From contig NZ_DATMFT010000025.1 in assembly GCF_035556095.1 (NCBI RefSeq), forward strand, positions 62,001-126,000: a stretch of DNA of 64,000 bases. The letters run 5' to 3'. The stretch is from Parapedobacter sp035556095 (GTDB taxonomy: Bacteria; Bacteroidota; Bacteroidia; Sphingobacteriales; Sphingobacteriaceae). Both the position numbers and the translations under genes were made by a program. The notes below the pieces were generated by a model. The model worked only from the letters and a program-made list of their open reading frames with translations. It did no database searches and was not told where the DNA came from. Below are positions 54,672 through 62,635 of this stretch, in pieces (position 1 is the stretch's first letter; each line of letters opens with the position of its first letter).

Positions 54672-54867
54672 CTTCCCTTCCCCGGAGTGTATCTAAATCG
54701 ATGTCGAAATCGAGTGTACCTTTCAACGCAACTAAACGCTTCCGCTTGATTCGCTTAATGTGTGCTTCCAATACTTCCTTAATCAATTGATTTTTAGTTT
54801 TCGTATTGGTGAGTGCCATTGCTTCAGCAATCAGCTCTTCGGGAATATCCACTGTTGTTCTCATCAT
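54658..54867 (-). CDS. vapB: VapB-family antitoxin
   Basis: 69-residue antitoxin. RTTVDIPEELIAEAMALTNT followed by KNQLIKEVLEAHIKRIKRKR is a ribbon-helix-helix DNA-binding fold. The C-terminal KGTLDFDIDLDTLRGRED is the stretch that usually blocks the toxin. Two adjacent ATGs (54867, 54864) could serve as start. VapB-VapC dimers normally repress their own promoter, expected in the 128-bp gap shared with the divergent beta-lactamase-family gene. Confidence 0.88.
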   Translation of the reverse strand: MMRTTVDIPEELIAEAMALTNTKTKNQLIKEVLEAHIKRIKRKRLVALKGTLDFDIDLDTLRGREDVKI

Positions 54868-54995
54868 TATCTATGCTAGTCCTCACCATTATTTATGCAA
54901 AAATACGTGAAATTTGGAAAACATCAAAATATTGCCACGCATTTCAGCCCGTGTTAAGTCACAGAAATTCGTACCTTCGTTTACCAGCTCACTGC

Positions 54996-56150
54996 ATGAT
55001 GAAAAGATATCGTACGACGAAAGCCCTGCTAACTACCCTCGTCCTCATTACGGCGACACTAGCAGCTACCGCACAGTCTACTTCCACGACGGCAGAAGAC
55101 ATCGCCGCCATCATGACCAAATACGATGCCGTGGGGGCATCCGTCGCCGTAGTGAAGGGAGATGAAATCATCTATAACCAATCCTTCGGATTCAGGGACC
55201 TCGCCACACAGGAGCCGCTCGAGAATGACGATGTCTTCCGCATTGCTTCCATTTCCAAATCATTCGTGGCCACTGGCCTCATGCAACTGGTAGATGCCGG
55301 GAAGCTTTCGCTCGACGATGATGTGGGCAAGCTAATCGGCTTCCCTATACGCAACCCGAACTACCCCGATTCGGTCATCACCCTGCGCATGGTCTTGTCG
55401 CACACCTCAAGCATTAGCGACAAAAACGGCTACTTTACATTAGACACATTCAATCCTGAAAAGAACTCCGATTGGGCAAAAGCCTACAACGACTATGCAC
55501 CCGGTACCTCCTACCAATACTGCAATCTTAACTTCAACCTCGCGGGCTCCATACTCGAAAAACATAGCGGCGAACGCTTTGACCAATATGTTCGCAAACA
55601 TGTACTCGAACCCTTGGGCCTGTATGCAAGCTATAATGTGAACGAGCTGGATAGCATGCGGTTTGCCACACTATATACATATGATGCTGACAGCAACCGG
55701 TTTATTGCGTCACCCGCCGCCTACCGCTCACCCTCCATGGCATTGAAAGATTACAAGATGGGATACAGTGCTCCCATCTTTTCACCAACAGGCGGTATGA
55801 AAATCTCTGCAGCCGATCTGGCCACGTACATGACCATGCACATGAACTATGGCGTGCTTGGCAACACGCGCATCCTATCGAAGGAAAGCGCACGGACCAT
55901 GCAAACTTCGGTACCGGCGGGTAAAGGATACGGGCTGGCACTGCAAACAAAAGACAATCTGATTTCGGGCGAAATTATGAAGGGCCATACCGGATTGGCA
56001 TACGGCCTCAACAGCGCGATGTTCTTCCAGCCGCAGGAAAAGTTCGGCTTTGTGGTCATCATCAACGGCAGCCGCACGTCATACACGGACGATTTTCCCG
56101 ATATCCACCGCGATCTCATTAATTGCCTGTACCGCCATTTCGTATTATGA
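54996..56150 (+). CDS. Serine hydrolase of the beta-lactamase family (class C-like fold)
   Basis: 384-residue exported protein with a signal peptide (TTKALLTTLVLITATLAATAQS). The SxxK motif is RIASISKSFVATGLM with the nucleophile Ser, the YxN motif is YQYCNLNFNLAGSIL, and GHTGLAYG near the C terminus stands for the KTG/HxG box. Such proteins are mostly esterases or D-amino-peptide hydrolases, and antibiotic resistance should not be assumed. The ATG at 54996 starts the signal peptide; the longer frame from 54813 overlaps vapB and adds no plausible sequence. Confidence 0.88.
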   Translation: MMKRYRTTKALLTTLVLITATLAATAQSTSTTAEDIAAIMTKYDAVGASVAVVKGDEIIYNQSFGFRDLATQEPLENDDVFRIASISKSFVATGLMQLVDAGKLSLDDDVGKLIGFPIRNPNYPDSVITLRMVLSHTSSISDKNGYFTLDTFNPEKNSDWAKAYNDYAPGTSYQYCNLNFNLAGSILEKHSGERFDQYVRKHVLEPLGLYASYNVNELDSMRFATLYTYDADSNRFIASPAAYRSPSMALKDYKMGYSAPIFSPTGGMKISAADLATYMTMHMNYGVLGNTRILSKESARTMQTSVPAGKGYGLALQTKDNLISGEIMKGHTGLAYGLNSAMFFQPQEKFGFVVIINGSRTSYTDDFPDIHRDLINCLYRHFVL

Positions 56151-56263
56151 CAATTTATTGCCTACCTTTCCGCTACAGGACTGCTTCTTAGCGGCAGCGG
56201 AGAGATCGATAACTATACTTTTATATCCAAAGCGATTAAATTGTTTATAAAAGCAAATTTATC

Positions 56264-56271
56264 TAAGTTTG
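56264..56271 (+). promoter_or_regulatory. -7 box TAAGTTTG of ispH
   Basis: TAAGTTTG ends 7 bp before the ispH ATG (56279). The spacer CATAGGC gives little room for a ribosome-binding site. Confidence 0.55.
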
Positions 56272-56278
56272 CATAGGC

Positions 56279-57127
56279 ATGGGACTCAACTTACAGGCAA
56301 CCATTGACAAGGATTCCGGATTTTGCTTCGGGGTGGTGTATGCCATCGATATGGCCGAAGAAATCCTTGCGGAAGATGGGTATCTGTACTGCTTGGGCGA
56401 CATCGTACATAACGATGAGGAGGTGGCTCGCCTCAAAGCCAAGGGACTCCGCATCATCGGCCATGACCAGCTACCTGAGCTGAAAAATGAAAAAGTACTG
56501 ATTCGTGCACATGGTGAAGCACCCGAAACCTATCGAATTGCACTGGAAAACAACATTACGCTGATCGATGCGTCCTGCCCAGTAGTGCTTAAATTGCAAA
56601 ACCGGGTGAAGACGTCGTTCGACAAGAAAGAGAAAGTCCTCATCTACGGAAAACACGGGCATGCCGAGGTCATCGGTTTGCAAGGGCAGACCGGTGGCGA
56701 CGCCCTCGTTTTCCAGGATATCGCCGAATTGGACGGCGTGGAACTCCCCGACAGCTTTACGCTATACAGCCAGACGACCAAGAGCGTGGATAAATTCTAC
56801 GCCATCAAAGACGAACTGATTAACCGGGGATACGACGTGAAAGCAAACGATACCATATGCCGACAAGTGTCCAATCGATACGAAGACCTGGGCGACTTTG
56901 CCCGCAAATACGATAAGGTTGTCTTTGTTTCGGGCAGAAAATCCTCCAATGGGAAGGTGCTGTATGACGTCTGCCTCCAACATAATCCCAATAGCTATTT
57001 CGTATCTGACCCGTCTGAATTGAATCCCGAAAATTTTGAGTCGGGCGATACCGTGGGCATTTGCGGTGCCACCTCCACACCGATGTGGCTGATGGAGCAA
57101 GTGAAAGCAGCAATAGAAAGTTATTGA
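56279..57127 (+). CDS. ispH: 4-hydroxy-3-methylbut-2-enyl diphosphate reductase
   Basis: 282-residue 4Fe-4S enzyme for the last step of the MEP isoprenoid route, making IPP and DMAPP from HMBPP. The three cluster cysteines are in DSGFCFGVVYAI (Cys16), LIDASCPVV (~100) and VGICGATSTPMWL (~263). RAHGEAPE supplies a conserved His and YGKHGHAEV another. The length is at the short end of the family, as in other Bacteroidota. Starts just downstream of a -7 box. Confidence 0.96.
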   Translation: MGLNLQATIDKDSGFCFGVVYAIDMAEEILAEDGYLYCLGDIVHNDEEVARLKAKGLRIIGHDQLPELKNEKVLIRAHGEAPETYRIALENNITLIDASCPVVLKLQNRVKTSFDKKEKVLIYGKHGHAEVIGLQGQTGGDALVFQDIAELDGVELPDSFTLYSQTTKSVDKFYAIKDELINRGYDVKANDTICRQVSNRYEDLGDFARKYDKVVFVSGRKSSNGKVLYDVCLQHNPNSYFVSDPSELNPENFESGDTVGICGATSTPMWLMEQVKAAIESY

Positions 57128-57147
57128 TGGCTGAAAGAAAACCTAAC

Positions 57148-58263
57148 TTACTTTTGCTGAGGCGCCATCGCTCGAAATTTCGTTAACGCTTCCTTCCACA
57201 GTGCTTTGATAATGGTTTCCGGTTCACCGATTTCTTCAGGCGTTTCCCCATGGTAATGCCATATCCACCCGCTAACCCTGTTGTTATGGCGTCTGATAAA
57301 ATCGGCTATGAAGTTTGGCGAGCCATAGAGCGGTGATATTTCCGTAACCATCAAAGGTATTCGGTTGGATGTAAAGTCGTCGATGGATTTATCGGATGCC
57401 GCCACATCGTCCTCCTTCGGGTATAGGTGGATGGTCATGCAGCTTAAGCGGGGACCCATCGTGTTATAAACCGGAAACGAAAGAAAGCCCACCGTCACAA
57501 AGTGGCGCGAATCGTATGCGCGGATAGCAGCCGTCAATCGGTCAATCCATTCGCCCAGGACTTCCATCTGCGTTTTCCCGTTGGTGGACAACGCAATGTT
57601 CTGCACATAGTTGAACCCACCATAGGGCTCGCCCGGAGTCCAGCCCTCCTCGGGCTTTACCGCCACAATGGGTTCATTCATCAGGTCGTAGCCCAATACG
57701 GCGGGGCTATGCCCGACGGCTTTTGCAATTTCTCCCCAAAAAGTCTCGTGTGCTACCCAGCGCGCCTCATCGTCGAGCCCGTTATACCAAATGGGCTGGT
57801 CAGCTTCGACGTATGCACCAAGACCAGTAATCAGCAGATACATCCCTACCTCCTCCGATAGACTTACTAGCCGTTGGAGGTTTTCAATCGCACCCGCATT
57901 CACCGTTTCGGCATCCAGCAGGAACTCATGGGCTTGGAGATGAACTCGTACGGTGTTTGCCCCCAACCCTTTCATGTCGTACCAGTCTTTGGTAAGCTCC
58001 TCCCATCCCGATTCCGACGTCCAAAAGTGCGCTGTTAATCCGTCGCCGCCACCAGCACCATAATTGAGCCCCCATACCCGAAATGTACGGCCGCTTTCGT
58101 CTATCAGCTGTCTTCCATCTGCCGTGATATGCTGCAATCGTGTATTTGTAGGTTGCCTGCTCTTTCCATTCTTATAACTTGCACTTAACAATAACAAGAG
58201 AACTGTTAATAGAAATAGCTGCCTTAAATGCTGGTTACTTTTCACAAAACGCTTAAACCACAA
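57148..58263 (-). CDS. GH5-like (cellulase-family) glycoside hydrolase
   Basis: Up to 371 residues, with an N-terminal hydrophobic segment (LFLLTVLLLLLSASY) that is either a signal peptide or an anchor. The (beta/alpha)8 barrel shows FRVWGLNYGAGG, GANTVRVHLQAHEFLLDA, VLGYDLMNEPIVAV (acid/base Glu) and PLMVTEISPLYGS (nucleophile Glu), the clan GH-A pattern. The substrate is unknown. The open frame begins at a TTG (58263), but a GTG at 58245 is a likelier start. A TACTTTTG box lies at 58312-58319. Confidence 0.82.
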   Translation of the reverse strand: MWFKRFVKSNQHLRQLFLLTVLLLLLSASYKNGKSRQPTNTRLQHITADGRQLIDESGRTFRVWGLNYGAGGGDGLTAHFWTSESGWEELTKDWYDMKGLGANTVRVHLQAHEFLLDAETVNAGAIENLQRLVSLSEEVGMYLLITGLGAYVEADQPIWYNGLDDEARWVAHETFWGEIAKAVGHSPAVLGYDLMNEPIVAVKPEEGWTPGEPYGGFNYVQNIALSTNGKTQMEVLGEWIDRLTAAIRAYDSRHFVTVGFLSFPVYNTMGPRLSCMTIHLYPKEDDVAASDKSIDDFTSNRIPLMVTEISPLYGSPNFIADFIRRHNNRVSGWIWHYHGETPEEIGEPETIIKALWKEALTKFRAMAPQQK

Positions 58264-58383
58264 TTTTCGTACCTAACGGTCTTTTCGCTATTCTCTTCTT
58301 TTCTTGAGCTTCAAAAGTAGTTCATTACCGTCATCTAAGCATCAAATTGTCACCGTTTTAGGTAGCCCGGCACCATAATTATG

Positions 58384-58391
58384 TATCTTTG
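58384..58391 (+). promoter_or_regulatory. -7 box TATCTTTG of hemH
   Basis: TATCTTTG followed by CCCGTC and the hemH ATG at 58398. This rules out the alternative TTG start at 58389, which lies within the box. Confidence 0.55.
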
Positions 58392-58397
58392 CCCGTC

Positions 58398-59480
58398 ATG
58401 AGCAAAGCAAAGAAAGGAATTTTATTGGTCAACCTAGGCACGCCCGACAGTCCTTCTGTGCCCGATGTGCGGCGATACCTAAATGAGTTTCTGATGGACG
58501 GCCGTGTCATTGATATCCCGGCATGGCGACGCTTCTTCCTGGTAAGGGGAATCATCGTGCCGTTCCGGGCACCCAACTCGGCCAAGCTTTACCGTGAGGT
58601 GTGGGATGAAGCAACTGGGTCGCCCTTACTGCATTATAGTTTGCTCCAGCAACGGTTACTCCAAGAGCGTCTGGGCGATGGATACCATGTGGAGCTGGCC
58701 ATGCGCTATCAAAACCCGTCCATCGCGTCAGCACTCGCGAAGCTGAAACCGATGAATTTGGAACAGCTGCGTATTATTCCCCTCTTTCCGCAGTATGCTT
58801 CGGCAAGTACAGGTTCGGTAATCGACAAAGTGATGGAGCTGATGCGTTCATGGCATACCTTTCCCGAAGTTTCTATTGTCAATGATTTTTACGACAATGA
58901 GCTGATGACCGATGTGTTTGTTGAAAATGCAAAGAAGCACGACCCGAAAACTTACGACCATATCTTATTCAGCTACCACGGTTTACCTGTACGGCAGTTA
59001 AACGATGTCGCGGCCGATGGAACGCACCGCTGTGAAACGGCAGGTTGCCGCGAACGCATCAACGAACATAACCGCTATTGCTACGTAGCCCAATGTTATG
59101 CGACGACCCGGTTATTGGCCGAGAAAATGGGAGTGGGCGCTGACCGTTATACCGTGTGTTTCCAGTCGCGCTTGGGCAAAACTCCCTGGGTACAACCTTA
59201 TACAACCGATGCACTCAAGAAAGTAGCGGACAACGGGGCGAAACGTCTGCTTGTTTTTAGTCCCGCATTCGTAGCCGACTGCCTCGAAACCATCTACGAG
59301 ATTGGCACAGAATATGCAATCGAGTTCAAGGAGTTGGGAGGGGAACATGTGCAATTGGTAGAGAGCCTCAACGATCACCCGCTTTGGATATCGGCTTTGG
59401 AACGACTGGCGACCGGCGAAACGCCAAACGATTCCTACCTGCACAACCACCCATCGCGCGAATCGAACGTTGTAGAATGA
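58398..59480 (+). CDS. hemH: Ferrochelatase
   Basis: 360-residue enzyme that inserts Fe2+ into protoporphyrin IX. It starts KGILLVNLGTPDSPSVPDVRRYL, the family N terminus, and contains LRIIPLFPQYASASTGS and ILFSYHGLPVRQL with the active-site His. VCFQSRLGKTPWVQPYT and LVFSPAFVADCLETIYEI complete the signature. Haem made here serves the cytochrome bd oxidase among others. Start set at the ATG 58398 for promoter reasons. The metallophosphoesterase gene follows after 8 bp, so the two are likely co-transcribed. Confidence 0.96.
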   Translation: MSKAKKGILLVNLGTPDSPSVPDVRRYLNEFLMDGRVIDIPAWRRFFLVRGIIVPFRAPNSAKLYREVWDEATGSPLLHYSLLQQRLLQERLGDGYHVELAMRYQNPSIASALAKLKPMNLEQLRIIPLFPQYASASTGSVIDKVMELMRSWHTFPEVSIVNDFYDNELMTDVFVENAKKHDPKTYDHILFSYHGLPVRQLNDVAADGTHRCETAGCRERINEHNRYCYVAQCYATTRLLAEKMGVGADRYTVCFQSRLGKTPWVQPYTTDALKKVADNGAKRLLVFSPAFVADCLETIYEIGTEYAIEFKELGGEHVQLVESLNDHPLWISALERLATGETPNDSYLHNHPSRESNVVE

Positions 59481-59488
59481 ACGGGTAA

Positions 59489-60772
59489 ATGATAGTTTTT
59501 AACACCATAGTCTTACTCCTGATAGATTTTTATATCTATAAGGCGCTGCGTGCTACCCAGCTCCAATGGGCAGCCTCACCGCTTTTTCCGAAAATCTGGT
59601 GGGGGTACAGCTTATTGCTGACAATCTGCATTTTTGTCAGCATCTATATCAGCATCCCCCTGATGTTTCGATCGATCATCTTGGTGGCATTCTTCCTCAC
59701 GTTCATCAGTAAGTTTACCTTTATCCTGATCTTGCTTGCCGACGATATCCGACGGGGAGGAGTATGGTTGAAGCGGTTGCTTATACCCAAGAAGCCCAAG
59801 AAGGCACAGGTTGAACCGGTGCAAAATAGCGACTCACCATTGCCGGAGAAACCGGTGAAGGGCATCAGCCGTTCCCAATTTCTCACCAAAGCGGGTATAT
59901 TGGTGGCCGCAGCACCGATGGCTCCGCTTGGATGGGGGGTCATTTCGGGTGCATACGATTACCGTGTGCGCCGAGAGAAGCTTTACCTGCCCAATCTACC
60001 CAAGGAGTTCCACGGCATGAAAATCGGCCAGCTGTCTGATGTCCATTCCGGCAGCTTTTACAACAAAACTGCCGTGCAGGGGGGTGTCGATCTACTGTTG
60101 GCCGAGAAGCCGGATGTCGTTTTCTTCACCGGAGACTTGGTAAACTACCTAGCCAATGAAATGCGTGACTACCAAGATATCTTCGCCAAAGTACAAGCAC
60201 CGTTGGGGGTTTTCTCCACATTGGGGAACCACGACTACGGCGATTACCATTTTGGCCCCGAACCATCCACCGCGAAGACAAAAAACCTACAGGACGTGAA
60301 AGATGTGCACAGGGTAATGGGTTGGAATCTACTCCTCAACGAAAACCGGAAGCTAAAGATCAATAATGAGGAGATTGGTATTATCGGGGTGGAAAACTGG
60401 GGTACAGGACGTTTTCCGAAACACGGACGCCTAGACCTAGCGCTACAAGGTACGGAAGAAGTACCGGTGAAATTACTGCTATCGCATGACCCATCGCATT
60501 GGCGAGCCCAGGTGCTCTCGCAGCCTGATGTAGATGTGATGTTCGCAGGCCATACCCACGGCATGCAGTTCGGCGTACGCATGGGCAACATCAAATGGAG
60601 CCCCGCACAGTACATTTACAAAGAATGGGCCGGGCTCTATCGGCAAGGGCAACAGCAGCTCTATGTCAACACCGGTTTCGGTTTCCTTGGCTACCCCGGC
60701 CGGGTGGGTATCCTGCCAGAAATTACAGTCTTTGAACTGGTTAAAGGGGAACCCCAAAGCCGTACAAGCTGA
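59489..60772 (+). CDS. Membrane-anchored metallophosphoesterase
   Basis: 427 residues. Four hydrophobic segments in the first ~95 residues and a fifth (FLTKAGILVAAAPMAPLGWGVI, ~130-150) precede a calcineurin-like phosphoesterase domain. Metal-site motifs in order: IGQLSDVHSG (DxH), VFFTGDLVNY (GDxx), STLGNHDYGDYHF (GNHD), LLLSHDPSHW, and FAGHTHGMQFGV (GHTH). This matches the YkuE-like group that probably acts on membrane lipids or headgroups; the substrate is not known. It starts 8 bp after hemH. Confidence 0.88.
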   Translation: MIVFNTIVLLLIDFYIYKALRATQLQWAASPLFPKIWWGYSLLLTICIFVSIYISIPLMFRSIILVAFFLTFISKFTFILILLADDIRRGGVWLKRLLIPKKPKKAQVEPVQNSDSPLPEKPVKGISRSQFLTKAGILVAAAPMAPLGWGVISGAYDYRVRREKLYLPNLPKEFHGMKIGQLSDVHSGSFYNKTAVQGGVDLLLAEKPDVVFFTGDLVNYLANEMRDYQDIFAKVQAPLGVFSTLGNHDYGDYHFGPEPSTAKTKNLQDVKDVHRVMGWNLLLNENRKLKINNEEIGIIGVENWGTGRFPKHGRLDLALQGTEEVPVKLLLSHDPSHWRAQVLSQPDVDVMFAGHTHGMQFGVRMGNIKWSPAQYIYKEWAGLYRQGQQQLYVNTGFGFLGYPGRVGILPEITVFELVKGEPQSRTS

Positions 60773-60797
60773 GGAATTCCCTTTGAATTGTGAATTA

Positions 60798-62612
60798 TTA
60801 TTCCCCCGTGAATACAAAATTGAATCTACCACCGGGGGCCGTATCGCCGTTTACATAGAAATCCATTATGTTACCGTTCTCCTGCATATTGTCGTTCCAT
60901 TTGAACTCAATATCCAGTTTTTTGTCTTCGAGGGATAATAGCTGCCTGGCAACTTTAATTTCCAGATAATTTTCATTTACAGCATAAGGTGCTTCCGCCG
61001 CTTTTACCCATTCCCATCTGTTCCCTACGTTCTTCTCTACGACCACCGTTTTTGACGAAGGAGATACACGGTTGATGATGTAATCATAACCGTTCCATCC
61101 GGTCGATTTATCCCGGTCGGTATCAATAAAAAGCATCATCCAGTTCCTATCTTTATAAGAAGTCAGTTTTTCAGCTGTTTCCACATAAAAATAGATGTGG
61201 TCGGCGTCTCTGGCTGTCTTCGCCAACACGATGTCGTTCCTTCCTGTTTGGTTGGTATAGTACATGTTGTTCCTTCCTGGGTGATCCCGATGGAACGTAT
61301 TGCCCTTATAATGACGGTACTCAGGCAGTACACCTTCCCACTGCTCGGCCGATTTCCCGATTTTGATTGTTTGCGGGGCGGAAACCGTATTCGAGAGTGA
61401 CATCCCTTTGAATTTTCTGACCCGGTCTACCAGCTGCAAGTAATAGACATCGCCCTTGTCGCCCCATCCTTTGTTAGGTTCGATATCCCGACTCCTCTCC
61501 CAATCAAACTGGTCCACGAAAGAAAACGGTTTTCCGGTCCACCCGTGTTCCGGGAGCCATTGTCCGGCGATAAATTCATTCCAGCCGGTGACGAAGACCA
61601 ACTCCGGGTCGAGCTCATACGCCCTGTCCCATTGCTCCAGGAAATTCCAGCCATATAAATAGCCATCCACCCGCGGGTCGAACCCATTTCTTACCGTATA
61701 GCTGCGTCCTTGTGCTCCAGGCAGGTTAAATGCGCTACAATGACCATCTGTTTCCGGGGCCGCATTCTGTGCAATCCCTACAGTCACCTGTTCGAAGGTT
61801 CCATCCGGTTGTTTCACGTATCCGTGCTGGGGATAGTTCTCGAGCCAACCCCATTGATTGTCGCGTTTGGGTCCGTCTACATAGTCGGGTTGCCCAGGCC
61901 TGAAGGTGAAAAATTCGGCGATCTCCTTATCCTGCTCAGTGTCGGTCAGGTTATCGGGGTATCCCATAATACAGGGCTTCCCTTTCCAGTAAAACCAGAG
62001 ATTTTCGTACCTACCCGGTTGATACACGTCCCGGTAGAGCTGCCGGAGCGATGTCAGCGAATTCTCGGAATAACCAAACGGGAGCATGAACGCGATCTTC
62101 GGAACTTTTACCCCATCTTTCTGCGCCTGGTCCCACGTGCTCATCAACGCCTCGTACGACTCCTGCCAAGTGATACTGCCGTTGGTACAATCGAAAAAGA
62201 CAGCGTCAACTTTGGCATCGGCAAGCATTTCGGCGTGTTTCCTCAATACCCACGGATCGGTCGTTTTATAGTAACCCAGTAAAGGTTGTTCCCAGAAGAA
62301 GAAGCCCGGCTTATGCTTTCCCCATGCCGGATGGTTGTAGTCCTTCATGGCTTCAGGATGCTCGCGGACTATTTCGGTAATATTCTTGACAGTGGTTGTG
62401 GTGTCGTCGTTTCCTTGGTGCCATGTCCAATAAAACATAGCCACAAATTTATCCTTTTTATGCTGTGTGTCGGAATATTCCCCGACTTTCCTTCCCAGCG
62501 CATCGGTCGCGGACCATTGATCGCTATTTATTTGTTGCGCCCAGGCCGGGAAGCCTGCCAAAAAAGTAATCAGACCACATACAAGGGTAAATTTTCTTAA
62601 ATTAGCTAACAT
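60798..62612 (-). CDS. GH71/GH99-like glycosidase with C-terminal beta-sandwich
   Basis: About 604 residues. Signal peptide LANLRKFTLVCGLITFLAGFPAWAQQ. Residues ~30-430 look like a TIM barrel of the GH71/99-like type (FVAMFYWTWHQGNDDT, ADAKVDAVFFDCTNGSITWQ, ELVFVTGWNEFIAGQW). The GWNEF Glu is a plausible catalytic residue, and the exact family is uncertain. Residues ~470-604 resemble a CBM9/DOMON-like sandwich (DADHIYFYVETAEKL, NWMMLFIDTDRDKSTGWNGY). The ATG at 62612 starts the signal peptide. It follows the propeller protein by 23 bp in a two-gene operon. Confidence 0.65.
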   Translation of the reverse strand: MLANLRKFTLVCGLITFLAGFPAWAQQINSDQWSATDALGRKVGEYSDTQHKKDKFVAMFYWTWHQGNDDTTTTVKNITEIVREHPEAMKDYNHPAWGKHKPGFFFWEQPLLGYYKTTDPWVLRKHAEMLADAKVDAVFFDCTNGSITWQESYEALMSTWDQAQKDGVKVPKIAFMLPFGYSENSLTSLRQLYRDVYQPGRYENLWFYWKGKPCIMGYPDNLTDTEQDKEIAEFFTFRPGQPDYVDGPKRDNQWGWLENYPQHGYVKQPDGTFEQVTVGIAQNAAPETDGHCSAFNLPGAQGRSYTVRNGFDPRVDGYLYGWNFLEQWDRAYELDPELVFVTGWNEFIAGQWLPEHGWTGKPFSFVDQFDWERSRDIEPNKGWGDKGDVYYLQLVDRVRKFKGMSLSNTVSAPQTIKIGKSAEQWEGVLPEYRHYKGNTFHRDHPGRNNMYYTNQTGRNDIVLAKTARDADHIYFYVETAEKLTSYKDRNWMMLFIDTDRDKSTGWNGYDYIINRVSPSSKTVVVEKNVGNRWEWVKAAEAPYAVNENYLEIKVARQLLSLEDKKLDIEFKWNDNMQENGNIMDFYVNGDTAPGGRFNFVFTGE

Positions 62613-62635
62613 ATGACTTGACTTAAAATTAATAA

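Noticed and set aside
54813..54995. Upstream extension of the beta-lactamase-family gene
   Set aside because: It overlaps vapB antisense and places 61 non-conserved residues before a clear signal peptide.
56166..56200. Hairpin CCGCTA/TAGCGG after the beta-lactamase-family gene
   Set aside because: The stem is short, the loop long and there is no T tract, so it was not called a terminator.
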